DNA of 64,000 bases, taken from Arcanobacterium phocisimile. Lineage in GTDB: Bacteria; Actinomycetota; Actinomycetes; Actinomycetales; Actinomycetaceae. Under the pieces are notes generated by a model. It was not told the DNA's origin. It worked only from the letters and a program-made list of their open reading frames with translations, and made no database searches. Where the stretch lies: the NCBI RefSeq assembly GCF_016904675.1, contig NZ_CP070228.1, positions 1,364,001-1,428,000 of the forward strand, given 5' to 3'. How positions within the stretch are numbered: the first letter of the stretch is position 1; each line of letters starts with the position of its first letter. Both the position numbers and the translations under genes were made by a program. Positions 51,241 through 60,275 of the stretch are shown here, piece by piece.

Positions 51241-52560
51241 TTACTTGATGTACGGAATGTTTTCTGCAGCTGGCGGTCGAGACTTGCCGACAAAGCCAGC
51301 CACTGCAATGATCGTGATGATGTACGGAATCATGTTCACAAGCTGGGACGGGATTCCGCCATGGAGATTAGGCATCAGCAACGCTACTGCCTTAGCAAAA
51401 CCAAACATTCCAGCTGCTCCGAAAGCACCTAGCGGATGCCACTTACCGAGGATCATTGCGGCCAAGGCAATATAGCCATTGCCGGCGGACATATTATCGG
51501 TAAATGCGAGTCCCTGACCAATAGTGAAGAATGCACCACCGAGACCTGCAATGGCAGAACCGAAGATTGTGTTGCGAATACGAGTACGGTTGACGTTAAT
51601 GCCAACAGTATCTGCAGCACGCGGATGTTCACCACAAGCACGCATACGCAAACCCCAGCGGGAACGGTAGAGGAAGATCGTCAATAGTACTACCGCAATA
51701 TACATGATGTATACCAAGATTGTTTGGTCGAAGAGCATCGGCCCAATCACTGGAAGATCAGCAAGTCCAGGAATACGTATTGTTGCAAGCGAGTATTGAT
51801 TGGTGTTGAATGACTCGGCGTTATCTGACATGACTGTTCCATAGAAGAACGTGGTCAAACCTAGGCACAAAACATTGAGTACAACACCAACAATAATTTG
51901 ATCGACTCCGTACTTGACAGCGAATAACGCAAGGAGAGATCCCACCAATGCGCCGGCAATCGGCGCGGCAATCAAACCCATGTATGGGGTCTTGAAGAAT
52001 GATGCTGCCATAACACCGAAAAACGCGCCGACTAGTAGCTGGCCTTCAATCGCAATATTGACCACACCGACGTGCTCGCTGACCACACCGGACAATGCAC
52101 CAAAAATGAGTGGTGTCGAGATTGCTACGGTAATACCGAGTGTGGAGGTTAAGGTGATAGCACCGGCCGAACCACCTCCCGCGAAAACGAGGAAGCCGAA
52201 GACCGTCAAGATTGCAACAACAATGACGGCAGTCTTATCGAGGATTCGGCCGAGTTGCGCGTACTTACCGCGTCCCATAGTAGAAATGACAGACCAGATA
52301 GTGGCAAGCAAGATCACTGCAAAGAAAATCCACAAGGTCGCCACTGATGGGACTGTGAAATCTGGAATTTCAATAGATGAGGCGCGATCATTGAGTCGGA
52401 TTCGTGCATCACCGCTAGCGTTAAGAGCAAAGAACAGAGCTAAAACCGTGGCCAAGCCGTAGGTTACTGGCATCTTCCATGACAGCTTTCCCATGACTGC
52501 TCCCTGTGAGTTAGGGGATGTTGAGGTGATCGTGTTCATTATTTGACGAGTGGTGCTCAT
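51241..52560 (-). CDS. Nucleoside ABC transporter permease (NupQ/YufQ-like)
   Basis: A 439-aa inner-membrane permease of the BPD_transp_2 family with about ten hydrophobic segments. Characteristic stretches are VSEHVGVVNIAIEGQLLVGAF and RACGEHPRAADTVGINV. It is about 100 residues longer than typical at the N-terminus, where an extra helix pair precedes the core. It pairs with the next permease and the double-NBD ATPase for import of nucleosides. It starts 2 nt after the upstream permease gene. Confidence 0.9.
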   Translation of the reverse strand: MSTTRQIMNTITSTSPNSQGAVMGKLSWKMPVTYGLATVLALFFALNASGDARIRLNDRASSIEIPDFTVPSVATLWIFFAVILLATIWSVISTMGRGKYAQLGRILDKTAVIVVAILTVFGFLVFAGGGSAGAITLTSTLGITVAISTPLIFGALSGVVSEHVGVVNIAIEGQLLVGAFFGVMAASFFKTPYMGLIAAPIAGALVGSLLALFAVKYGVDQIIVGVVLNVLCLGLTTFFYGTVMSDNAESFNTNQYSLATIRIPGLADLPVIGPMLFDQTILVYIMYIAVVLLTIFLYRSRWGLRMRACGEHPRAADTVGINVNRTRIRNTIFGSAIAGLGGAFFTIGQGLAFTDNMSAGNGYIALAAMILGKWHPLGAFGAAGMFGFAKAVALLMPNLHGGIPSQLVNMIPYIITIIAVAGFVGKSRPPAAENIPYIK

Positions 52561-52562
52561 GA

Positions 52563-53828
52563 CTACTCCCCCTTTCCAGTTGTTGGTTGCACATCTGCGG
52601 CAACTGCCTCGTCAGCGGATTTTTCACGTGTTCCCGTCATTTTCTTGTTGTTCGAACTAGACAACCTGGCAGCGTATTCTCGCAAGCTCTTTCCATCCGG
52701 CTTAGGCAAATGGAACATCCAACGAATCAAGCCCGGCGCAGCGATGAAGAGCACAATGACTGATTCAAGAATGAGAACCATATCGACTGGTACACCTTGG
52801 GCTTGCATCGCATAGCCGCCAGCCTTAAACGCACCGAACAACAGACCAGAGAAGAAAATACCGAGTGGTCGGTTACGGCCGAGCAACGCAACAGTAATCG
52901 CATCGAAACCGATAGTGCCGGCGACACCGGAAGTTACGCCCTGATTTGCCTGGTACATGGTTCCCAATGCTTCGTTTGCACCGGCGAAACCCAGAAATAC
53001 ACCAGATGCCACCATCGTCAAGGTAGTTACTTTCGCGATCGACATTCCAGCTGTACGAGCCGCATGTGAGTTAGCCCCCACTGCACGTACTTCGAAGCCG
53101 AATGTCGAGCGTTCAAGGATCCACCAGAAGACAAACACAGCTACGAGCGCCAAGACAAATCCGAGATGAATCTTAAATGGCGCTGGCAACAGTGCAGGCA
53201 ATGCAGCAGTATCTGCAGCAACTGGTGTCACCGGGTTGTTTTGCCCTGGTGAATGCCACGAGTCCAGCGATAGAACGTATGAGAGCAATAGAGCAGCGAT
53301 CGAATTCAACATGATTGTTACGATCACTTCGTTTGCGCCGGTCTTTGCTTTTAAATATCCAGCAATACCGGCGTATAAACCGCCGGCAAGCGCTGCAGCG
53401 AGGAGGGCGACGATGAGGTGTACACCGTATGGCAGGTCTATGCTGAACGATACCCAAATAGCGGCAATCGCGCCAAAGATCATCTGACCTGCGCCACCGA
53501 TATTGAATAAGCCTGCACGGAAACCGAATCCTAAACCGAGGCCTGCCAAGATAAGCGGAGTTGCGAAGAAGAGGGAATCCATCGCTGGACGTATTGCATA
53601 TGAAAATCCGCGGTTTAATGCTGCAGCATTAAAAATCGATCCCTTAAACATTGCACTGTATGCACCAGTTACCGAAGCTCCGGTAACGACGATAAGAATG
53701 GCACCAATAAGGAAGGCGAGAATAATCGCAATGATACCCACTAACCAACCTGATCGTGGAGCTAAATGGATAATAGCTTTAGCCCACTGGCTTGCGCCAA
53801 TCGAGGTCTTATTGTTCTTTGCGGCCAT
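52563..53828 (-). CDS. Nucleoside ABC transporter permease (NupP/YufP-like)
   Basis: A 421-aa permease of the same family with about ten helices and the motif GLGFGFRAGLFNIGGAGQMI, the NupP counterpart of the NupQ sequence, and EVRAVGANSHAARTAGMS. A polar C-terminal tail of about 50 residues is unusual but lacks a recognisable domain. Its start overlaps the ATPase gene end by one base. Confidence 0.9.
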   Translation of the reverse strand: MAAKNNKTSIGASQWAKAIIHLAPRSGWLVGIIAIILAFLIGAILIVVTGASVTGAYSAMFKGSIFNAAALNRGFSYAIRPAMDSLFFATPLILAGLGLGFGFRAGLFNIGGAGQMIFGAIAAIWVSFSIDLPYGVHLIVALLAAALAGGLYAGIAGYLKAKTGANEVIVTIMLNSIAALLLSYVLSLDSWHSPGQNNPVTPVAADTAALPALLPAPFKIHLGFVLALVAVFVFWWILERSTFGFEVRAVGANSHAARTAGMSIAKVTTLTMVASGVFLGFAGANEALGTMYQANQGVTSGVAGTIGFDAITVALLGRNRPLGIFFSGLLFGAFKAGGYAMQAQGVPVDMVLILESVIVLFIAAPGLIRWMFHLPKPDGKSLREYAARLSSSNNKKMTGTREKSADEAVAADVQPTTGKGE

Positions 53829-55378
53829 TACTTAACCCCTTCCGTTGGAGTAGCATAGCCAGCTTGGGCAAATGCTTCGTCTTGCGGCACACCGGCCATC
53901 ATCAAGCCCAATACATCGCGGGACGTATCGGCAGGGACAATTCCTACAATCTTGCCGCGATACATCACGGCAATGCGATCTGCGAGCGCAACAACTTCAT
54001 CGAGTTCCGAGGAAACCAAAAGGACCGGAGTGCTAGCATCGCGGGCTTCTACAATACGCTTGTGAATAAACTCGATTGAGCCTACGTCCACGCCACGAGT
54101 CGGCTGGCTGGCCACCAGCAACCGAAGATCGCGGGACAATTCACGAGCAACAACAACCTTCTGTGCGTTTCCACCAGAGAGTGTAGAGATCGGATCGGAG
54201 ATTCGAGTGATACGAATATCGAATTCGGCTACCTTCTCGTCAGCATTCTTTGCCACGGCACCGGGGCGCATGGCTGGTCCGTTAGCGAACGGCTTGTTGA
54301 GGTATTGGTCAAGAACAAGGTTTTCCGCGATCGAGAATCCGGCAATGACACCATCTTTCGAGCGATCTTCTGGAATGAAACCGATTCCAGCATCGATGTT
54401 CTTGCGTACCTGTTGTCCGTTGAGTTCGTGACCATCGAGGGTGATTGTTCCATGATCTGGCTGGACTAAGCCAAGGATGGCTTCCGCAAGTTCGGTTTGT
54501 CCATTTCCTTGAACACCTGCGATAGCGAGGACTTCGCCACGCTGGAGCTCGAACGAAACGCGGTCGAGGACCTTTGTGCCGCTTTCGTTGAGAACAGTAA
54601 CATCTTTAAAAGCCAGTCCAACTTCGCCAAGTTGTGGCGGATTCTTTTCTAGCTGGAGCATGACTGGACGTCCAACCATCTTCGTAGCCAGTTCAGCTTC
54701 AGACGACGATGGATTAGCAGTACCAACTACTGCACCACGGCGAATGACCGTAATATCGTCGGCAACTGCACGGACTTCGCGTAGTTTGTGAGTAATGAAC
54801 ACAATAGATGTACCCGAAGCGGCAAGTTGCTTCATGATCTCCATGAGTTCATCAGTTTCTTGTGGAGTGAGAACTGCAGTTGGCTCATCAAGAATCAAAA
54901 TCTTCGCGTCACGTGACAGTGCCTTAACAATTTCAACACGCTGCTGTGCACCGACAGGTAGATCTTCAATATAAGCATCTGGATCAAGGTCGAATCCGAA
55001 ACGCTTGGAGACGTCGATGACCGTTTGCCGTGCTTTCTTAATATCAATGATACCTACGGTACCGGTTGGCTCATATCCGAGTGCTACCGACTCTGCTACG
55101 GTAAAAACTGGAATGAGCATAAAATGCTGGTGAACCATTCCAATTCCAGCAGCTACTGCATCACCGGGACCAGCAAATGATACCTTTTTCCCGTCGAGAA
55201 GAATTTCCCCCTCATCCGGATCATACAGGCCATACAGCACGTTCATTAGTGTTGATTTACCCGCACCGTTTTCTCCGAGAAGTGCATGAATATGCCCTTC
55301 TTCGACGACGAGGTCAATATGATCATTAGCAACAAGCGGCCCGAACCTCTTTGTTATGCCTCTTAGCTCCAGCTTCAC
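53828..55378 (-). CDS. Nucleoside ABC transporter ATPase with two nucleotide-binding domains (NupO/YufO-like)
   Basis: A 516-aa tandem ABC ATPase of the sugar/nucleoside (RbsA-like) group. The first domain has Walker A GENGAGKST, signature-like LPVGAQQRVEIVKAL and Walker B LILDEPTAVL. The second has GVQGNGQTELAEAI in place of a full Walker A, LSGGNAQKVVVAREL and LLVASQPTRGVD. The degenerate second P-loop is normal in this family. It is transcribed after bmpA but separated by a terminator hairpin. Confidence 0.93.
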   Translation of the reverse strand: MKLELRGITKRFGPLVANDHIDLVVEEGHIHALLGENGAGKSTLMNVLYGLYDPDEGEILLDGKKVSFAGPGDAVAAGIGMVHQHFMLIPVFTVAESVALGYEPTGTVGIIDIKKARQTVIDVSKRFGFDLDPDAYIEDLPVGAQQRVEIVKALSRDAKILILDEPTAVLTPQETDELMEIMKQLAASGTSIVFITHKLREVRAVADDITVIRRGAVVGTANPSSSEAELATKMVGRPVMLQLEKNPPQLGEVGLAFKDVTVLNESGTKVLDRVSFELQRGEVLAIAGVQGNGQTELAEAILGLVQPDHGTITLDGHELNGQQVRKNIDAGIGFIPEDRSKDGVIAGFSIAENLVLDQYLNKPFANGPAMRPGAVAKNADEKVAEFDIRITRISDPISTLSGGNAQKVVVARELSRDLRLLVASQPTRGVDVGSIEFIHKRIVEARDASTPVLLVSSELDEVVALADRIAVMYRGKIVGIVPADTSRDVLGLMMAGVPQDEAFAQAGYATPTEGVK

Positions 55379-55495
55379 GCTGAACCCCTTTCATTCCTCA
55401 GTCCCGGATCTTCCTGAGATTTATGTAGAACAATCATACCCCGTTGTTAGCCAATATACGTGGCTGAAACCATACTTTCTCTCTACATAAAGAAA

Positions 55496-55537
55496 AGTGT
55501 GGGGATCTCACGCACGCATGCGTAAGATCCCCACACT
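55496..55537 (-). terminator. Terminator/attenuator between the BMP lipoprotein gene and the ABC ATPase gene
   Basis: 13-base arms (55496-55508 and 55525-55537) pair perfectly; the loop contains a further self-complementary ACGCATGCGT, so nearly the whole element is stem. The minus strand continues TTTTCTTTATG, a good U-tract. Partial termination here would make more binding protein than membrane components. Confidence 0.85.
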
Positions 55538-55565
55538 CAGTTTTCGCTATGTTGAGCTAACGAAA

Positions 55566-56654
55566 TCAGTTTGCGGCTGGGGATTCGACCTTGAGTTCGC
55601 CAGAGGCAATCTTTGCTTCGAGGTCCTTGACTTCGGTCTTCAGCTCATCAGAGAGCTTAGAATCGAAATCGTGGAATGGAGCGAGCGAAACGCCCTTGTT
55701 CTCGATGGTGCCAACGTATGGCTTTGAGGTGAAATCGCCACCCATTGCTTCCTTGATAGCCGCCTTAACGGATTCGCCGATACCCTTCATAACAGAGGTA
55801 AGAACGATGTCCTTGTAGTCTGGTGAGGAGACATACCAGTCACTATCTACACCAACAATCATGACGTTTCCAGCTTCCTTAGCGGCAGCGGCTGCACCGA
55901 GACCAACTGGGCCAGCAACTGGCATGATGATGTCTGCACCCTGCTCGATGAACTGCTGCGCCTGGGACTTGCCCAATGCCTGATCGTCGAACGAGTTGGT
56001 GAAGGAACCGTTCTGGGTTTCCTTATCCCAGCCAAGAACCTTGATATCTGTTCCCTTTGCTTCGTTGTAGGCCTTAACGCCATCAACAAATCCGTCCATG
56101 AAGATGGTAACGGATGGGATCTGGATACCACCGAAGGTAGCAACAGTACCGGTCTTGGTAGCACCTGCGGCTACGTAACCAGCAAGGTAAGCGGCTTCTT
56201 GAGTGTTAAAGAGGAGCGCACGACCGTTTGGCAACTCAACCGGGTTACCCTTGTCATCGGCAAAGGCGGCATCGACGAGACCGAAGTGGAGATCAGTATT
56301 CTCTTCAGCTGCCTTCTTGATTCCTGGAGCAAGCAAGAAGCCGACACCAATAATCAGGGAGCAGCCATCATCGATCATCGTCTGGGTGTTTGGACCAAAA
56401 TCGGAATCGCTCTTGGACTCTGCGGTGTTGACTGCAACGCCAAATTCCTTCTCAGCTTCCTTCAGACCGTCAAATGCGGACTCGTTGAAGGACTTGTCGT
56501 CCCAACCACCAGCATCGGAAACAAGGCATGCCTTGAAATCGCTGGATTTGGATGACATTGCGTCCGAGGACTTCTTCTCATCAGTGCCAGAACATGCTGA
56601 CAGAGCCATTGCGGACGCCGCAGCGATTGCGACGAAAGACTTAAATTTCTTCAC
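55566..56654 (-). CDS. BMP-family nucleoside-binding lipoprotein
   Basis: A 362-aa substrate-binding lipoprotein: lysine-rich start, hydrophobic signal and lipobox LSACS. The mature part has the BMP/PnrA pattern: LVSDAGGWDDKSFNESAFDG, LIIGVGFLL, GYVAAGATKTGTVATFGGI and GVDSDWYV. It captures purine or pyrimidine nucleosides for the downstream transporter. The start is GTG with AGGAGA upstream. The gene is followed by an attenuator and preceded by an inverted repeat that may be an operator. Confidence 0.93.
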   Translation of the reverse strand: MKKFKSFVAIAAASAMALSACSGTDEKKSSDAMSSKSSDFKACLVSDAGGWDDKSFNESAFDGLKEAEKEFGVAVNTAESKSDSDFGPNTQTMIDDGCSLIIGVGFLLAPGIKKAAEENTDLHFGLVDAAFADDKGNPVELPNGRALLFNTQEAAYLAGYVAAGATKTGTVATFGGIQIPSVTIFMDGFVDGVKAYNEAKGTDIKVLGWDKETQNGSFTNSFDDQALGKSQAQQFIEQGADIIMPVAGPVGLGAAAAAKEAGNVMIVGVDSDWYVSSPDYKDIVLTSVMKGIGESVKAAIKEAMGGDFTSKPYVGTIENKGVSLAPFHDFDSKLSDELKTEVKDLEAKIASGELKVESPAAN

Positions 56655-56680
56655 TAGTTTCTCCTGATCTAGTTATCCAG

Positions 56681-56703
56681 TTTGACAATTGATACATGTC
56701 AAA
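56681..56703 (-). promoter_or_regulatory. Inverted repeat upstream of the BMP lipoprotein gene (candidate operator)
   Basis: TTTGACA (56681-56687) and TGTCAAA (56697-56703) are inverted arms 9 nt apart, 26-50 nt before the GTG start. Each arm contains a TTGACA on one strand, so it may also overlap a -35 element. A nucleoside-responsive repressor is a reasonable guess; none is encoded nearby. Confidence 0.45.
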
Positions 56704-56914
56704 ACCGTTCAATTATTAAGAATAGGCGCGATTGGGAACTAGTGCCACCCAATATGCCGCACTCAACGCATATTCCAACGTTTCGTTACTCAACCGAGAT
56801 AAAGTACCGGTTTCCCGTCAAAAAATAGCCACTTAATATCCATATAATGAGCTATCTAACATTCTGCTTTCTCAATAGGCGAAACACGAGGTCTCAGATA
56901 CCAAAACGGTGAAC

Positions 56915-58042
56915 TTAAACCAAATCAGTCCGCCCCGTTGCACGCACCTGCTCGACAACATCTTTGACATTCTGAGCATGGGCAATTGAAGTCACAAGAA
57001 GCGCGTCTCCGGTATCAACAACGACGACATCATTTACACCCACAAGTGAAATCGGACGATCGTAAGTGAACACCGTGCAGTTAGTTGATTCGACGCTCAG
57101 AACTGACTGCTGAGTACCGCCCTCTACTACACGCTTCGTAATAGTAGGTGCATTTGGTGACGAGTTTGCATCCTGAAGAATCTCATTGACCGCCGAAAAA
57201 TCGCCGATATCAGTCCATCCCATATCCGCTGGAACAACAGCTATTCCGCCGTCGTCAGCCAACGGTTCAGCGATCGCATGATCTATGGCTATCTTCTTCA
57301 GTTCCGGCCAATGCGCATCCAAAACCTGCTCGCGGTCATCGGAATCCCATGCCGTAGCTATCGACATAATCCCCGCATGTAGTTTCGGCTCATACTTCTC
57401 CAAAGCAGTCAGCAAAACATCCGCCCGAGCCACAAACATGCCGGCATTCCAGAAATAGTTACCGCTAGCGACATAGCTCCGCGCAGTTTGGATATCCGGT
57501 TTCTCGAGAAACTCAGTGACTGCATAAGATCCGGGAACAGCACTCAATTCATGGTCAGCTTGAATGTAACCAAACCCAGTTGCCGGAGACTGTGGCTGAA
57601 TACCGATCGTTGACACATAGCCAGCATTCGCCGCATCGATTGCGGTTGACACTGCTTTTTCAAATTTTCGCGGATCAGAAATCAAGTGATCCGCAGCGAA
57701 CGAGCCCACCACAACATCACCATAGCGTTGGTTGATAATAGCAGCCGCTAGACCAATAGCCGCCATCGAATCCCGGGCAGAAGGTTCTGCAATAAACTGC
57801 TCTTCTCCAAGTTGTGGAAGCTGCCGAACAACGCTCGGAATGTGGGTAGTGCCGGTCACTACCATAATATTTTGCCCTGCGAGCGGAGCCAAACGTGACA
57901 CCGTCTGCTGTAAGAGGCTCGCTCCTGCACCAGTGAGATCCTTTAAAAACTTTGGCGAACTTGCTCGAGAAATCGGCCATAGACGAGTTCCAGCTCCGCC
58001 TGCTGGAATAATTGCGTGAAATTCATTCAACGTGATCGTCAC
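56915..58042 (-). CDS. manC: Mannose-1-phosphate guanylyltransferase
   Basis: A 375-aa nucleotidyltransferase making GDP-mannose from mannose-1-phosphate and GTP. The signature IIPAGGAGTRLWPISR, with SSPKFLKDL after it, is at residues of about 11-35, followed by FAADHLI, ATGFGYIQ and EKPD. It lacks the C-terminal isomerase domain of bifunctional enzymes. GDP-mannose feeds mannosylation and cell-envelope glycolipids in actinobacteria. It ends the xthA-yihY-manC group; 260 nt without a gene separate it from bmpA. Confidence 0.93.
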   Translation of the reverse strand: MTITLNEFHAIIPAGGAGTRLWPISRASSPKFLKDLTGAGASLLQQTVSRLAPLAGQNIMVVTGTTHIPSVVRQLPQLGEEQFIAEPSARDSMAAIGLAAAIINQRYGDVVVGSFAADHLISDPRKFEKAVSTAIDAANAGYVSTIGIQPQSPATGFGYIQADHELSAVPGSYAVTEFLEKPDIQTARSYVASGNYFWNAGMFVARADVLLTALEKYEPKLHAGIMSIATAWDSDDREQVLDAHWPELKKIAIDHAIAEPLADDGGIAVVPADMGWTDIGDFSAVNEILQDANSSPNAPTITKRVVEGGTQQSVLSVESTNCTVFTYDRPISLVGVNDVVVVDTGDALLVTSIAHAQNVKDVVEQVRATGRTDLV

Positions 58043-58070
58043 TTCCTCAACTGGTTGTCGATACGAGAGC

Positions 58071-59360
58071 TTATGCTTCGTTGTCAGATTGTTGTTGTAG
58101 CTCTCGAGCCAACTTCTCCCCCGTCACTCGTGGATCGGCCTGGGCACGTAGGGACGACGTCGTCGGAACTGTCTTCTTTTCATACGCATCCCACGCAGCA
58201 TCCGCGTAATCTTTGCGTACTTCATCGAGTTGTTGGCGCGCCTTATCAAGATTCGTTTCAGCACGGGAGATACGGCTCTTCATCCAAGCAGCACGTATGC
58301 CTGACCATGGTGGAACTAGCTCAGTTTCGTTGTCACGATCAGGATGTGGCGCAACTACACCAGTCATCGGATCAAAATTCCATTCAAGGGTTTCTTGAAC
58401 AGTCTCAGTGACATAATTTGGATATTCGTCAGCGTGTTCAAGCTGTGATTTCGTCGGCTGCCCTGGAGCTGGCGGATTAGCAACAAAAGCAGCCGCCACC
58501 AGCGTTACTTGAGCGAGAAGATTAACCCAAATAAGTAACGTAGCGATCGCGGCAAACGGTGCCAATAACGGATTTCCAGAAACAGATGAGACCGCCGTCG
58601 TTCCTAAGAATCGCAAAACTGATGAAGCCACGCCCGCCAAAAGCGCTCCCTTAACCAAATCCTTCAACGGTGGATGGGCGCCGGCCATAATGCTGAACAG
58701 GAACATGAAAATGAGCGTGTCAACAACCAACGCAATCAGCAAGGTGCCCACACTAATCAGGAATGATCCTACCTCTCCGGGAATCCCCAACCAGTCGAGA
58801 ATTACTTCAGAAAATTGCGAAGAAAGAGTTACTAGCGTGACCGTTGCTAGGCCACCAACGCCGATCATCAGGAACCCGGAGAGATCAAGTAGCTTCGCTT
58901 TAATAAACGGACGCGATAAGTAGGTGATGCCAAACATTCCCAAAATCGCAATACGTAGTGCAGTCATCAATGACGCCGCTGACCACAATAAGACGATCAT
59001 CGAAATAATCGACGTGATATTGATCGGGTTTTCGATGATGAGTGCATTGGGATCTAAAATTCCTGACGGGTTGTCGTCAGTTTTCAAAATTCCTGGGAGC
59101 GAAGAATTCACGGTTTCGAACAAGGTATCCCGAAGCTCATCGTTACCGCCTAAAGTATAAGAAAAAACAGTCAACGCGAGTGTCAACGCACCACCGATGG
59201 CGAACAGAGCAGAGTAGGCAATACCTCCAGCAAGTAAGTATCCACGCGCCCAGCCATAACGGCCGTATGCGCGAACCGGGCGAAGCTGAAACACCCATTC
59301 AATGATCGCATTGACCCGATCCATCAGTGTAGGCTTTGGCGCTACTGTTACATCTCCCAT
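58071..59360 (-). CDS. YihY/BrkB-family membrane protein
   Basis: A 429-aa protein. I start it at the ATG at 59360, which overlaps the xthA stop as TAATG. About six hydrophobic segments form the YihY core (RGYLLAGGIAYSALFAIGG, LLIWVNLLAQVTLVAAAF). A long charged C-terminal tail of about 110 residues (EFNFDPMTG-like to EKLARELQQQSDNEA) is cytoplasmic. Once annotated as ribonuclease BN, the family is now regarded as membrane proteins of uncertain function. Confidence 0.88.
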   Translation of the reverse strand: MGDVTVAPKPTLMDRVNAIIEWVFQLRPVRAYGRYGWARGYLLAGGIAYSALFAIGGALTLALTVFSYTLGGNDELRDTLFETVNSSLPGILKTDDNPSGILDPNALIIENPINITSIISMIVLLWSAASLMTALRIAILGMFGITYLSRPFIKAKLLDLSGFLMIGVGGLATVTLVTLSSQFSEVILDWLGIPGEVGSFLISVGTLLIALVVDTLIFMFLFSIMAGAHPPLKDLVKGALLAGVASSVLRFLGTTAVSSVSGNPLLAPFAAIATLLIWVNLLAQVTLVAAAFVANPPAPGQPTKSQLEHADEYPNYVTETVQETLEWNFDPMTGVVAPHPDRDNETELVPPWSGIRAAWMKSRISRAETNLDKARQQLDEVRKDYADAAWDAYEKKTVPTTSSLRAQADPRVTGEKLARELQQQSDNEA

Positions 59361-60229
59361 TAGTTCTCCACATCGTACGTAACCAGTAGTGGTGCATGGT
59401 CTGACCACCGCTGATCATAGCTTGTAGCACGGTCAATACGCACTGACTGGGCAAGCATAGCTAAATCGGGCGAGGCTAACTGGTAGTCGATACGCCAACC
59501 GACATTATTATCGAAGGCCTTACCGCGCTGAGACCACCAGGTGTATTCCGCCTGCTCGTCGCCAATCAGCGAGCGCTGAACATCAACATAGCCCAACTCC
59601 CCCATCCATTTATCGAGATATGCTATCTCCGGATCGAGGACGCCAGAAGTCTTATTGTGGTTCGACCGCCAGTTCGTAATATCGCGCTCAGTATGCACAA
59701 TATTGAAATCGCCCGCCATCACGATATGCGGCATATCAACCGGGCGAGCAACCTGAAGCTGCTGTAACCGAGTAGAAACACGATCCAAATGCGCATACTT
59801 CGCAGCCATCTTCGGCTCATCACTAGCGTTACCAGAATGCAAGTATGCGCTAATAAAAGTGGTGTGTAACTGCGGAATATCCACCTCAACCCACCGGCCG
59901 GTATCTACCGGAGGTTCACCCGGGCGCTCCCATGCCGTGTTCGCATCAGCATCCGGATCTGAATCTGGTAAATCCGCACCTAAACCGATACTGACGCGGC
60001 CGATATCCAACCCATTCTTCACTGCAATAGCAACTCCTGCTCGGCCTTTAATCTCGCAAGCTTGCTGGACGATCTGGTATTGATCGCCCACCAAATCTGG
60101 GACAAGATCTTCGGGTGCACGCACCTCTTGGAGCAGGAGTACATCGGGACTCACCGACGCAATCCAATCTTGCATCCCTTTACGCACCGCGGCGCGAATT
60201 CCGTTGACGTTACAAGTAGCTACTAGCAT
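59360..60229 (-). CDS. xthA: Exodeoxyribonuclease III
   Basis: A 289-aa AP endonuclease/3'-5' exonuclease for base-excision repair. Motifs: ATCNVNGIRAAV, LLLQEVRAPED (catalytic Glu), AGDFNIVH (Asp-Asn), WWSQRGKAFDNNVGWRIDY and SDHAPLL (catalytic His). GGAGGGGC lies upstream of the ATG. It begins the xthA-yihY-manC group 46 nt after folD. Confidence 0.95.
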   Translation of the reverse strand: MLVATCNVNGIRAAVRKGMQDWIASVSPDVLLLQEVRAPEDLVPDLVGDQYQIVQQACEIKGRAGVAIAVKNGLDIGRVSIGLGADLPDSDPDADANTAWERPGEPPVDTGRWVEVDIPQLHTTFISAYLHSGNASDEPKMAAKYAHLDRVSTRLQQLQVARPVDMPHIVMAGDFNIVHTERDITNWRSNHNKTSGVLDPEIAYLDKWMGELGYVDVQRSLIGDEQAEYTWWSQRGKAFDNNVGWRIDYQLASPDLAMLAQSVRIDRATSYDQRWSDHAPLLVTYDVEN

Positions 60230-60275
60230 GGGTGCCCCTCCAATTAAATATTCATAAATAATTGTACGGGGAATT

